From: Monosiga brevicollis MX1
Lineage: Eukaryota > Opisthokonta > Choanoflagellata > Craspedida > Salpingoecidae
Direction: 5' to 3'
NCBI RefSeq assembly: GCF_000002865.3
Contig: NW_001865072.1
Coordinates: 44,435-108,434, forward strand
DNA length: 64,000 nt
In this document: piece by piece, positions 35,301 to 46,328 of the stretch
Layout of the letters: each line of letters begins with the position of its first letter
Position numbering within the stretch: the stretch's first letter is position 1
The notes under the pieces: generated by a model
Seen by the model: only the letters and a program-made list of their open reading frames with translations
Told to the model about the DNA's origin: nothing
The model's database searches: none
Translations under genes and position numbers: made by a program

Positions 35301-38060
35301 AGATCGAACACGCACCCGCCACCACCAGATCCGTGCCAACCACTAAAACCTCCAACACCACCGCGACCACCACCGGGACCCTGCCACGTTAAGAAAAGGC
35401 ACATGTGAGCGGGTTGCACGGTTCAAATATGCAACTGGGTGTGCTTGGTCAACCCACCAGTCCGGGCCCATTGCGAACGTTGTCGCCGTAACCACTGGAT
35501 CCATAAATGGCGGCGCCGCCGGACCAGCCCAGCGCCGAGGCATCAATGGAGCACGTCTCGCAGATGGAGAGGAGTGAGCTGACGTAGAACATGATAACAC
35601 CGCCTGTGGTTTTGTCATTGAATTTGTTGCAAGTGAGGCGGGCGCCATTGATGAGCGATAGGGAATTCCAGTTGGGGACGTTGCCGGTCATCCAGTTGTA
35701 GCCCGGGTAGAGGTCTTCGATGGCGTGCACGCCACCATCGAGGACACGATCGCCGTCGGCGCCGGTGCCAAAAGACACAGTCTCGGCGCGATGCTCCACG
35801 TTGAGGAAGCAAAACGCTTGAAATGGGGTTGTTCCACCCTGTAAAACCCAGTACAGACCGTCCGCACGGATGCCGCGCTTGTACAAGTCTTCACAGTCCT
35901 TCGCAGGCAGAGACTGTTCAGTGCCAATGCCGATGGCTGAGAGAGCCATCCATGTACCGCTCTTGCAAATCTGAGGCGTCACAGTCAGCAAAGACAAAGG
36001 TTAGTGGGTGGAGGGGTGCGTGAGGGGTGCGTGAGGGCCAGCTCTGACCTCAAGATTGTGAAGGGGGGTGGTGTAGCGGAGCAGGCCTTCGGTGGTGCCA
36101 GTGCAGGCAGCATCGGGCAGGTCTTTGGTCACCACCGACGCGTCGTGGCATGCCGAGCCGTCCCAAATCTGGCCAGCATTGGCGCAATTTTGCATCGTGA
36201 CCATGGCCTGCTCATTCCTGAGGTCGTTCAAGCACCAAGAGCAGGGAGGATATGCGGACAAGAGTTGGCGTGTGAGGGTACCGGCGAGGCGCGAGCCGTG
36301 GTGTGAGGGCAAGACCATGAGCCAAGACCATGAGCAGCGTACACAGTGATGCGACCACCGAGGCTGGTGGCGTCTGAGGCTTGTTGAAGGCTGACGTCGT
36401 TTGTCAGTGTTGTGAGATCGTCGATGCGACCCGCTTCGGCATCGACGTCGTCCACAAGATCGTAAAGAAGGTCAGAGAGGGCAGCCGTGAGGTTGAGATG
36501 CGTTGTGTGGTTATCCACGAGATCGGCGATGATGCCAGCCTGCAGGCGCAGGACCTGTGTGCGGCGGGTGCATGTTGTCCGGTCGTGCAGCCGAAAGAGT
36601 TGATTGTGAGCAAGTGGCGCGGCGCGGCACGGCACGGCACAATACGAATGCCTGTTAAGGTGCAAGGCGAGGGGCAGAGGCATACGTCGGAGGAGACGTT
36701 GTCGATGCGGTGGCTGAGTTGGCCCAAGGAAACATGGTGTTGGTCAATTTCCAATCCCTGCGACTGCACCGAGGTCATGGTGTTGCCCAGGTTGGTGGAG
36801 AGAGTGGTGGCCAGGTTGCTGGTGTCCGCAGTTGTGTCGGCTGTGTTTGCTGCGGCCTGGGAGTGGCGGAGGTTGGTCGTGAGGCAGTCGGGTGGCAAGG
36901 GTTAGCCGCGCAGGCGGGATCGGTTCGAACTTGGCTGAGGGAGTTGAGGAGGGTGGAAACGTCGACGAAGCCCTGGGGCTCATGTGCTGTGTTGGTAGAA
37001 ACGGTCGTGACCAGCTAGAAAAAAACCAAGTGGAGACAATCAAGAGCCGGGAGAGCAGGGCCACAAAGTGAGGAGAAGACGGCACTCGAAGCTGTGATTG
37101 CGCAGGAAGATCAGCGACGGTCTGCAAGTGAGGAAACGGGCACGCGCAGGAGAACTGACGTTGGAGAGAGCTTGATAGTTGGAGGCGGTGATGCTGGTGC
37201 CGAGGCGAGCCTCGAGGGCCTCACGTTGGGTGCGTTCAAACTGGACATCGCTGGCCAGGGTCTGGGCGTCCACCTCACTGTTCGTAAATTTAAACTAAGG
37301 TCCAGGAAGGAGGCGGAGGAATCAATGAGCAGACCAGGAAGAGAATCAAGTGGGGAAGCGGGAGAGGCAAAAGAGAGCCATGGATGCGGCTTCCTCATGA
37401 ATCAAAGGCGATGGCGTGGCTAGGCCAGTGAGGGTCGGGCTGGGCGATAGTGTGGAGGGCACCTTGATGCCCTTGGAGGGGCGGTTTACGGCAAGGACGA
37501 GGTTGCCGTCCTCGATCTCAATATAAGGGTCCTCGGGCTCATTACAGGTACCAGCACCGTTGCAGGTGCCACCGTTGGAGCCGCAGGAGGCGCCGGCCGG
37601 TTTGAAGGGATTGGAGCAAGCGTTGATGCCGATGCATTCACCGATGGCATGGCAGTCGGACAAGGCGGTGCAGACCACGGTCTCACACACGTCCTCACCC
37701 GCGCAGGTACCTGTTTGCGGGTGCACACAAGGTCAGTCGGTCGAAGGAGCCACAAGTTGGATGGCAGATTTTGGCTTTGGTTTTGCGTGAAGAAGCCAGC
37801 GCGCGCAAGCGAAGAACGAGCCTCACCATTTTGGCACGAGTCGTTGATGGTCGTCGCGCGGCCATCATCACAGGCCGTGCCATTGGGCTGTTGTGGTTAG
37901 TGATGCGTCGAGGCGGGTTGAGGCGGGTTGATGCGCGTGAGTCGGTCGTGGTGCGGGTGGGGGGCTCACAAACCTGGCCGACGCAAGCATCCAGAGCAAC
38001 GACGGACAAGGGACCCACGGCCACATGAAGGAGCAGAGCAAGAAGGACAAAGCCTCCCAT
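32332..38060 (-). CDS. Secreted Cys-rich / coiled-coil / fibrinogen-like / Gly-rich adhesion protein
   Basis: The signal peptide MGGFVLLALLLHVAVG starts at 38060. Exons assigned with matching phase: 38060-37974, 37887-37827, 37710-37463, 37273-37160, 37014-36931, 36856-36686, 36554-36345, 36207-36049, 35970-35458, 35380-35316, 35186-35148, 35039-34947 and 34826-34785. More Gly-rich exons follow to a TAG at 32332-32334; their exact borders were not all resolved. Order: Cys-rich region (DSCQNGTCAGEDVC), heptad coiled coil (DVDAEAGRIDDL), a unit ending TTEGLLRYTT, then a fibrinogen-like fragment (KDCEDLYKRGIRADGLYWV) with a beta-rich domain. A second copy (TCKELERRGEQYGY) is encoded near 33950. 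Gly-rich units of the type GGHGGGAIQIAA and GGRGGGAIVIAA repeat between and after them. Probably extracellular matrix or adhesion; no membrane helix was seen. Confidence 0.75.
34838..34853. repeat. A-run (T-run on the coding strand) in an adhesin intron
   Basis: An uninterrupted A tract on the plus strand lies in the intron of the minus-strand adhesin gene, just upstream (in gene sense) of the acceptor at 34827. It thus acts as an extended polypyrimidine tract. Similar T tracts occur in introns of the plus-strand genes. Confidence 0.7.
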
Positions 38061-38110
38061 GGCGCCCCTCGCCTCGGATCGGCAGTGACCACCCATCATC
38101 ATCATCATCC

Positions 38111-38111
<1 letters not shown>

Positions 38112-38156
<45 letters not shown>

Positions 38157-38157
38157 C
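38112..38157. repeat. (CAG)n trinucleotide repeat in the adhesin 5' flank
   Basis: About fourteen GCA/CAG triplets lie 50-100 bp upstream of the adhesin ATG (minus strand), where they read CTG. They are probably 5' UTR or promoter sequence. An in-frame poly-Met run lies just upstream of the ATG, but the signal peptide supports the downstream start. Confidence 0.85.
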
Positions 38158-38189
38158 AGTATAAGAGCTGCGGCTCTCTACGTAAAATA

Positions 38190-38447
38190 GAGTTTGTGAG
38201 AGAGAGGGGAGGGAGAGAGAGAGAGAGAGTTTGAGAGAAGAGAAGAGAGAGGGAGACTTTGAGAGAGTTTGAGAGAGAGAGAGAGAGTTTGAGAGAGTTT
38301 GAGAGAGAGAGAGAGAGTTTGAGAGAGTTTGAGGGAGAGAGAGAGGGGGGATAGTGGTTGAGAGGAGAGAGAGTGTGTTAGAGAGAGTGTTTGAGAGAGT
38401 GTGTATTTGAGAGAGAGAATTTGAGAGAGAGAGAGAGTTTGGAGAGC
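38190..38447. repeat. GAGAGTTT/GA-rich minisatellite upstream of the minus-strand adhesin
   Basis: GA dinucleotides are broken at intervals by TTT, giving repeats of GAGAGAGTTTGAGAGAGTTT. The array lies about 130 bp upstream of the adhesin start. The same unit occurs at 51146-51285 upstream of the second adhesin gene. Confidence 0.9.
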
Positions 38448-39280
38448 GAGAATGAATAGGTTCTCACGTTTTAAGAGTGGCACGTTCCACGCAAAGGGTC
38501 ATCGGACCTACCGCATCGTAACCAGTGGCACCAAAAGGCCACACCACCAAAACAAAAGGAAAAGTAAAGGAAAAATTATGACAACAATAACATTGAAAAC
38601 AACGTTACAAACATTTATTGATGTCCTCAATATATACAACTAAAGATCATCAGAATCTACACAAACTACAATAAAAGACACATAAACTAGCAAAGCATAA
38701 TCATTATAACACTTTGGTCAACGTTTTGGTGCCATCTCCAGACTGAAGAGCCAAATTTTGTTCAGAAAAGCTGTTTGGAATTGTGGTTAAACATTAGTGT
38801 TTGTAGATGCTGTTGTCTTTATCTGTTGTGGTGCCAAACTTCTTTGCTATGGAAGACATGCCACGAGCACCTGCCCTGCCATTGAGAGCGACGAGCCGCC
38901 CGAGGGAGAGCTGGTTTAGCCCAAACAAAAAAAGGAATACGTCGTGTCGATGGATCTGGCTCTGAAGTTTGGGACTGCATCGGTTCGAGCTCAACGTTGG
39001 ATCACCGCCGATAGCTCGCGCTTAAAACGGCGACATCCCCCCTTGCAGTCTGTTTTGCAGCAACACTTTCGGCGGACTCGAGGGCGTGCGTGGTCGGACT
39101 CGAGGGCGTGCGTGGTCGGACTCGGAGCAACAACATTGTTTGTAAACTTGTTTGTAGGCTTGTTTGTAGAGCGGACTGCTGGTGGTTGCTTGATTAAGGA
39201 TAAAGGCGATAAACAAGTGCTCACGACGGAACAACCATCTGATGCATTTTTCTTCATCACCTGCCCTGCGACGCTGCGAG
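38448..39280. other. Intergenic region between adhesin and small secreted protein genes
   Basis: About 830 bp, A-rich between 38550 and 38800. It includes a short tandem copy of ACTCGAGGGCGTGCGTGGTCGG near 39077-39122. No supported coding sequence. The 3' part should carry the promoter of the secreted protein that starts at 39281. Confidence 0.5.
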
Positions 39281-39907
39281 ATGGCACCCTTGAATGCACT
39301 GCGACGACTGGGCCTTGGGGTCTTGTTGTTGACCGTGCTCTTTGCTGCACTGGCTGAAGCAGATACCTACTTGAGCAAATGTTGCCACAAAGGACACAAC
39401 TGCTGTGGTTCGTCCGACGTCAAGACGGGCGAGGAGCGTGATAATTGTGCGCTCGGTCAACGCCGATCCATTTGTGAGCGTGCCGACACTACAAGCAGGC
39501 CCACCCAGCCGCCGGGCAAGTGTGGCATTTCAATGCCCGACTGCCAGTTGTTCGATGATTGTCTGGGTGCCCATTGTAGTGTCGATGTTCCACCCTTTGG
39601 CAATCTCGGGTTTGGCTTTGAGCTCGCCCCGTGTGGTCCGGCCGGCCCCTATCTGGAATTGCAGCTTGAAGCGGTCGGAAAGGACCTCGCCTACAACATC
39701 TCCTCTGACATTGACGTTGCCACTCCTCTCTCAGTTTCAGCTGCTGGCGCAAAGGAGGGCCTGTACATTCGCGTCCATATTGGCAGCTTGGCCAATCACT
39801 CGGTGCCCCTGGAGATTGAGCTGGTGGCCAAGACCGACTTGATCGTGAAGGAGACCAAAAAGCTTGCCACCATCTACCAAGGCGCCTTTCCCGTCTCCGT
39901 CTGCTAA
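39281..39907 (+). CDS. Small secreted Cys-rich protein, 208 aa, family unknown
   Basis: A single exon. I chose the ATG at 39281 because it opens directly into a signal peptide (MAPLNALRRLGLGVLLLTVL, cleavage near ALAEA); an in-frame ATG at 39242 would add 13 residues ahead of it. The mature N-terminus is very Cys-rich (KCCHKGHNCCGSSD) and is followed by a Pro-rich linker (TTSRPTQPPGK). A second Cys cluster leads into a roughly 110-residue beta-rich domain with alternating hydrophobics (GPYLELQLEAVGKDLAY). Two N-glycosylation sequons (NIS, NHS) fit secretion. I do not recognise the domain. It sits alone between the two receptor/adhesin cassettes. Confidence 0.7.
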   Translation: MAPLNALRRLGLGVLLLTVLFAALAEADTYLSKCCHKGHNCCGSSDVKTGEERDNCALGQRRSICERADTTSRPTQPPGKCGISMPDCQLFDDCLGAHCSVDVPPFGNLGFGFELAPCGPAGPYLELQLEAVGKDLAYNISSDIDVATPLSVSAAGAKEGLYIRVHIGSLANHSVPLEIELVAKTDLIVKETKKLATIYQGAFPVSVC

Positions 39908-42398
39908 ATCCCCTCAGCTCTGGCAGGCAACGAAGCAGCAACACGAGCGCACTGCTTTTGGCAAAGTGTGAAATGTCTTGTTGAAGAGACTTGTTGGTGG
40001 TGTTGTTGTGAGTAAAAAGAATTGACAGTGGTCGAACGAAATACCTAACGAGACAACGATTCTCGAAATTTTCTTCGTTGGCTTTTTATGGGGTGTGCTT
40101 TTATGGTTTGCAAGTTGTCCAGACGCGATACAAATTGAGCGGAACGAGAGCGGCCCCAATGACCGAGCCGGGAGGGTGCCGTTTCACACCTCTCAACGCG
40201 CTCATGACCAAGTTTAATCGCCGAAAAGCGCGCTGGCGGGGATGCCGGGGCGCGATCCTGCGGCTACACGGCAAAAACAATTGTAACTTTGGTTTTTGGA
40301 AACATTTTTGAATCAGCTTGCAAAACACACGACAGTTTAAACGTGGTAAAACAGGGTGGGAGATGCGACTTTTGACCACTGTGAGCTTTCTTTGTGCTTG
40401 AAAGCCCTGAATACGAGTTGAGCAAAAAGCAAGCTTTGAAACAGACTGCCAGAAAAAGGCACTAGACCAGGAGAGAGCAGTAGCTAAAACGGGGAGAGAG
40501 AACACGAGAACAAGACACCACCACGTCTCTGCGAGAGTGATTGCTTCGCAAGCTACAAGAACACAGTGCAAGACAGACCCGATGCAACATCAGGTTGGCG
40601 GCTCATGCTGCCCACCCTAGGTTGGTCCGGTTTTTCGAAAAAGCCATGCGCTTGTGACAGGACAATGACACAGTGAATCGACACCTGAAAGCGTCTTTTT
40701 CAGCCGTTGGGAGGGGGAAAAGACTGGTTCCCACACCCTGGTGTGCCGGCTTCGGCATGATGCATCATTCGAGCTCGCCTCATCTTGCGTCGAGCAACCT
40801 ATAGCCCTCGAAACGAATCTGGAAAGCCTTGTGGCTACCAAGGAAATGTGGGGAGTCAGGACAGAACTTCGAGGCCCCAATGTTCAAAAGAACTGTACCC
40901 ACATCTCGAGTTTGCTTTTGTCCTCTGTCCTCTTGTTGGTGAATGACCTTTTTTTCCTTTTTTTTTTTTTTTTGGGCTGCTCCGACGTTGCTAAGCACGA
41001 CAACGTGAGGGTGAATGAGGAAGACGCTGTCAAGTCAGTGGGAGAGAGTATGACAGGGTGAGGTGAGAGAGACTGTGGAGATGACAAGCAGAGAGAGAGA
41101 GAGAGAGAAGTGTAGACAGACAGACACAAGAGGCAGCGATGAGAGTCAAGCAAGCGGTTGCGATCACGTCGTGTTGGGGCACGTGTGTGGTCGCCAAAGC
41201 AGTGCTGAGGTCCACTTCCAGGAGCGATTGAAGACGACATCGCGTTGTCAAGCACTGCGCCCAAGCCATTGGTCCGCAATCACGTCGTGCACACGAAAAG
41301 CTCACGCGCCAACGCGAGAGCTTGGCACAAAGTTTTTCAGCAACATTGTGGTGCGGAGCCATCAACCCCAAACCTTTCGTGATTGGCAAGCCTCTCACAA
41401 TGTCGCGCGCCAACACTGACCATTGTCTTCTTTTCCCTCTGCATCAAAAAGGTCACTTTGCATTACAGCCCGTAACCGCTCCGATTGACCCTGGCCCCCA
41501 AAGCCGCCCAGCCCCAACCACAACCCCTTTCTTTGACTTGCTCCGGTTCGACCCAACTCTGTCCAAACCAGCATGGGACCCAACCACTTCTTGCTTTTTG
41601 TCCTATTCTACACCACTCTACAACAACCCTCGTTGTTCGCCCCCCACCACACCAACACACTCACACATACTCACTCGTGTGCACAACACAGTTACAACAA
41701 TTCCCTCGCTTTCCCCCCATACACGATCACCACCATCATTGACTCGCACCCCCATCGTAACCCATGACCCAACCCATCCATTCCCCCCCTTCCCCAATTG
41801 CCAAACCAACGTCTTTTTCTTTGTAATCGGCACACACTGATAGACTCGCCGCCACACATAAATCTAACCTTACCACACAAATAAACGGTATGATAACGCT
41901 AAACATTACAAATATTCACGAATATATCACACATATCAACCACATTCTCATACATAAATGCCTTGCGTCCCACACACCCACAATGATGGGGGGACCCCAA
42001 GAACTTTTTTTACAGCAGAATGACGTCCGCTCCGTTGCGCCCCCTCGACACCCAAATGCCCGCCCCTCGTCTGCCCGCCTTGCTGCCTCACACGCTTCTC
42101 CCCCTTTGAACCTCGGCTGACCAACCTCTCCCTCCACTTACCTACCTGTCTTACCCTTCCTTCTCTCCCACCCCAGTCCCCGACCTCTCGCTTCAAAATC
42201 CAGCCTCGCCCCGCATTGAGGCATTTTCCTCGCGCCCCCCTCTGCCACTTTCCCCGATTGGCCCCTTTGCCTTTGGTTGGCAACCACGCTCAGCCGTTTT
42301 TTTTCTCTTCTTTCGGCATCAAGTCTTGACTTGACTGAAACCTAGTGTCTGCGCGCGCTCGCCCACGCTCGCTGTTCTCGTCCTGTGCCAAAGCCACC
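39908..42398. other. 2.5-kb intergenic region without a supported gene
   Basis: It contains a T run at 40961-40973 and a GA-rich patch at 41090-41107. From 41420 on the sequence is C/A-rich with many short frames but no coherent splice pattern. The pyrimidine-rich stretch 42120-42310 and the segment up to 42398 probably hold the promoter and 5' UTR of the large receptor cyclase. A 156-codon minus-strand frame (40101-40571) lacks further support. Confidence 0.5.
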
Positions 42399-45300
42399 AT
42401 GGTGGCGGCGTCTCAGCGACTTCCAGCCCTGCTGGCCCTGCTGTTGGTGGCAGCACCCCTGGTTGCCAACGCTCTCAACGTGGCCTCACTCACCATCTCC
42501 AGTAAGTCTTGCTGCCACAAGCTGACCTTGGCAACTTAGTGATCAGTCCTTGATTCGACTCATCACCCCTTTCCCCTGGCAGCCGCCTATGACCGAAAGC
42601 TTGCCACTACTATGGCCTACGTCGCTCAACAGGTACGTTTCTCCGCGCTCTGGAAACGCTTCATCAACGACCTTGGCAACCACGAAACGTGAAAGCGAAA
42701 TTTGGCAACCATCCCAATCATATCGTTCTGGCACCCCGCCCGGCCTTGTGTATTGTCTTGGTTAACCTTGACAACGCTTGCACGGGGAATTGTTCACTTC
42801 TGTAGCTCAACATCAATGTGACCATCACCAAGTTGTCCGTGAGCCAAATGCACCAAGCCGCTGACCAGCTCGCTGTGAATGGCATTCTCTTTGACATGAT
42901 GGTCGTCGATCCAGCCGTCTATGCTTGTTTGTCGACTGACAACGACGTTTATGCCATTGCCTCCTTTGACATGCCAGGTATGCTGGCGATAGCCATTCTT
43001 GTGCACCATCCATCCCATCAGTTCTTCTCTCGTCACACTGAGCTCACTCACATTTGTTCGTCTGCTAGACGTGGCCGGCCTTATCGTCAGCACCAAGCCC
43101 ATGACCTCGGCCAACCTGACTGCCAGCGCCGGTCTTCGCGTTGGTGGTGCATCGGTATGCTTTTAATTGTCATGCCTTTGCAATCACTCGTTTGTCAAAT
43201 CGTCTTACATACATTTTGACGCGCACGACTGATGTAGCCCTTCACCTTGGGAGGTGGCCTGGCTCATGCCCTGACCCTCAACGAGCTCGGCTTCAACGTT
43301 TTCCAAGACAGCAAGCAAGTCATCTTCTCGCAAGAGGACAGCAAGACGCTGCGTTTTCTCGACGATGGTTGGATCGATTTGGCCTTCATCTCGCGCGCCA
43401 CGTGGCAAGGCCTTTCTCCCGCTCAACAGACCAACTACTTTCTCTTCAACTCGCAAGCCACTGGCTCGCTGGCCAGCCGCATCTCGACTGATCTGTACCC
43501 CACCTGGGTGCTGGCTGCCATCGGCACACCCACGGATGAAGCCGATGAGGTGGCGACTCTCCTGTTGTCCATCGATCCCCTCAACAACCCAGCTGAGAGC
43601 TCACTCCAAGACTTTCGAAGTGCCGACTCCTTTGCCAATCTGCACATGACACTGCGTCGTGTGGGCATTGTTGACATTGACGAGACTACCAAACTTGAGT
43701 ACTGCGTGCCCATGACCACCCCCCGTCAAGGTCTCTTCTGCCCTAGCGACATGTCGCTGCGCTCTTCCGAAGATGCCGTTGATGTTGCTTGCACCAACCT
43801 GGTTTGCCCTGCCGGTGCCTCGTGCATTTGCAAGCCTTGCACGGATCGGGATAACTTTGCCGTTTCCGTCAATGGCCACGAGTGCGACCGTTACCACACT
43901 TGCGCCATGGTCCGTCAGCTCGATCACATCACGTTGGTGCTGGATGATCGCAACTCGCGCCTGGTGGCCTCACCTCAAGTCAGCATCTACGTCATTCCAT
44001 TCAACACGACGTCGGCCGATTTCCTTTACAATGCCCCGATGACCTACAGCCAATCGGGCCATGTCCACTCGTACGTCATTGAGCTCAAACGTGCCGGTAC
44101 CATCTTGATTGTGCTGGAATCAGGCATCACTGAGAAAGTGGAGTCTAGTCCGGTCATCGTCACCGTACACGAGCGCCTTTGTGACTCTGAGTTTGCCACG
44201 CCTGGCCTGAACGGCGAGTGCCTATGCTTGCCGCCCATGGAGCTCAACGGCCTCGGCGAATGTGCCCCTGATGGCCAACATCCCACACCCAAGCCCGTCT
44301 ATCGTTTTGCCTACTACGAGCCCAGTGGTTTGTTTTGCATATCACTCGAGGCAACCTGTTCATGTAAGTTTCATAGTGCTTACCTCTGCTTTGCGTACTG
44401 CATCTTTCGATGACCCGTAGATAAACAGGCAGCAATCACCCGCTTCACGCCGACCATTGAATACCTGAATCGGATCATGCCACCTCGGTTTGAGATGCCA
44501 GTATGTTTACATTTGCGCACAGAGGCTAGCCCCTTTGCCTTTACTTGCTCACGCCGCTTCGCTCGTTGGATGGACCCCGTAGATCAAACTCCAGTTGGTT
44601 GCCATGACGGCCGATGAGCTTCATCAAGCCATCGAAGACGAAACTGTGGACTTTGTTTTCACCGAGCCCGCTCAATTCACATGCTATGAGGTTCAGCACG
44701 GCCTCGTGCCACTTGTGACTATGCAGCGCGAAGTTCCCAGTACGTAGGCGCTACAAGAGAGTGCTCCCACAGGTCCTTGTGTACAAGCTGGTCAAAAACT
44801 GACGTATTTGTTTCCATCTGTGCTAGCTCCCGATGGCGACACTGATATTCAGGAGTTGGCCGGTGCCATTGTCGTTCGCACCAACGAGGCCCACATGTAT
44901 CAAAACTACTCCAATTTGGTCGGCAAAGCCGTGGCCATGGCTGGCTTTATCGACCTTGCTGGTGGCATGGCCCAGTGGTGGCAGCTTCGCGAAAACGGTG
45001 TTGAGCTGCTAACTGACGTGGCTCAAGTTGTCATCTCGCGCTCGGACGAAGCCAGCCTGCAACTGCTTCTCTCCAACCAAGTGGACGCCGCTTTTGTCAC
45101 CGATGGCTTTTTGCAACGCAAGTATGACGCCAACGAAACCCAGCGGTCAAGGGTCTCCGTCTTTCGCCCTCTGAGCGGTCTTGTGGCAGGCCATCAGCCT
45201 TACCCACGCGAAAGCTCGACACCCGTGTTTCCCGAGTGGATTGTCGCCGCCATCCACAACGTTGATGCAGATGTACGTGTATTCCTTTCGCTGTGCTTGT

Positions 45301-46267
45301 GCAAAAGCGCCATCGCGAGCATGACTCGCAACCTGTTTCTCTTATTCTTCTTTGTCACTCTTGCAACCTCTCCCACAGGTGGCCAAAGAGGTGGCACAGA
45401 TCTTGCTGGACCAGATGCATTACGAAGATTCAGCCATCGTCGGTCAACTGGAAGGTTGGCAACCGGGGATGTCGTACGAACCTGTGCGTGAGGTGCTGGT
45501 AAGTAACCACTCTCATTTTACTTCTCGAACATTTGTACTTTCCTTGTTGATGATTGGACACGCACGCGCGCTTACCACCCCGCTTGACATGACATAGTAT
45601 CACCTTGGCTACATCTTCATGAACACGTCAACGCATGATTTCGTCTGCCCCCGCGTTGGCGACCCTTACGAGGACATCCATTGTCCCACCGGTACCTACA
45701 AGCGAGCTGCCAGTCAAATGCAAGCAGATTGTATTTTCCGGTGCCCAACCGGCATGTCATGCTACTGCAAGCCTTGCGCGGTCGCCGATGCTCAAGAGGT
45801 ACGCTTCAAAGCTCGTGGGCGTGCCAAAAGACAATTCGCTTGTTTTTCATCGGGTGCTGCACTGAAAAATACCAGGTCTCTCCTGTCAGGGTCTACACCG
45901 CTGACGGGCGCCGGTTGACGACGGCTGAGTTGGAAGCGCTTGATCTCCACGACACCTGCACCGAGATGGACGTGTGCGCGAGTGTGGAGCAGCAAGGGTA
46001 TATCCAATTCCAAATCGAGGATCATTTTTATGCCAAGGATGGCCTTGTGACAATCCGAGCTACGGTGCACGACACTTTGGCAGGTGACACGGAAGACACG
46101 AACCGTTTCAGTGTGGGTGTTCATCAAGGCAACGGCTTTTACCTCATTAACATTTCAGCTCATTATGTCGGTGCCCAACTGGTCGAGGTAAGTGCCACTG
46201 TTGCAGCATTCATTTTGGGTCTCTGCTCAAGCTCACAAAGTGTGCGTTGTTTTCCTTTTTTTTTTTT

Positions 46268-46328
<61 letters not shown>

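Noticed and set aside
40101-40571. 156-codon minus-strand frame with a hydrophobic N-terminus
   Set aside because: The remainder is Arg/Cys/Pro-rich low-quality sequence without domain, splice partner or repeat of a known family.
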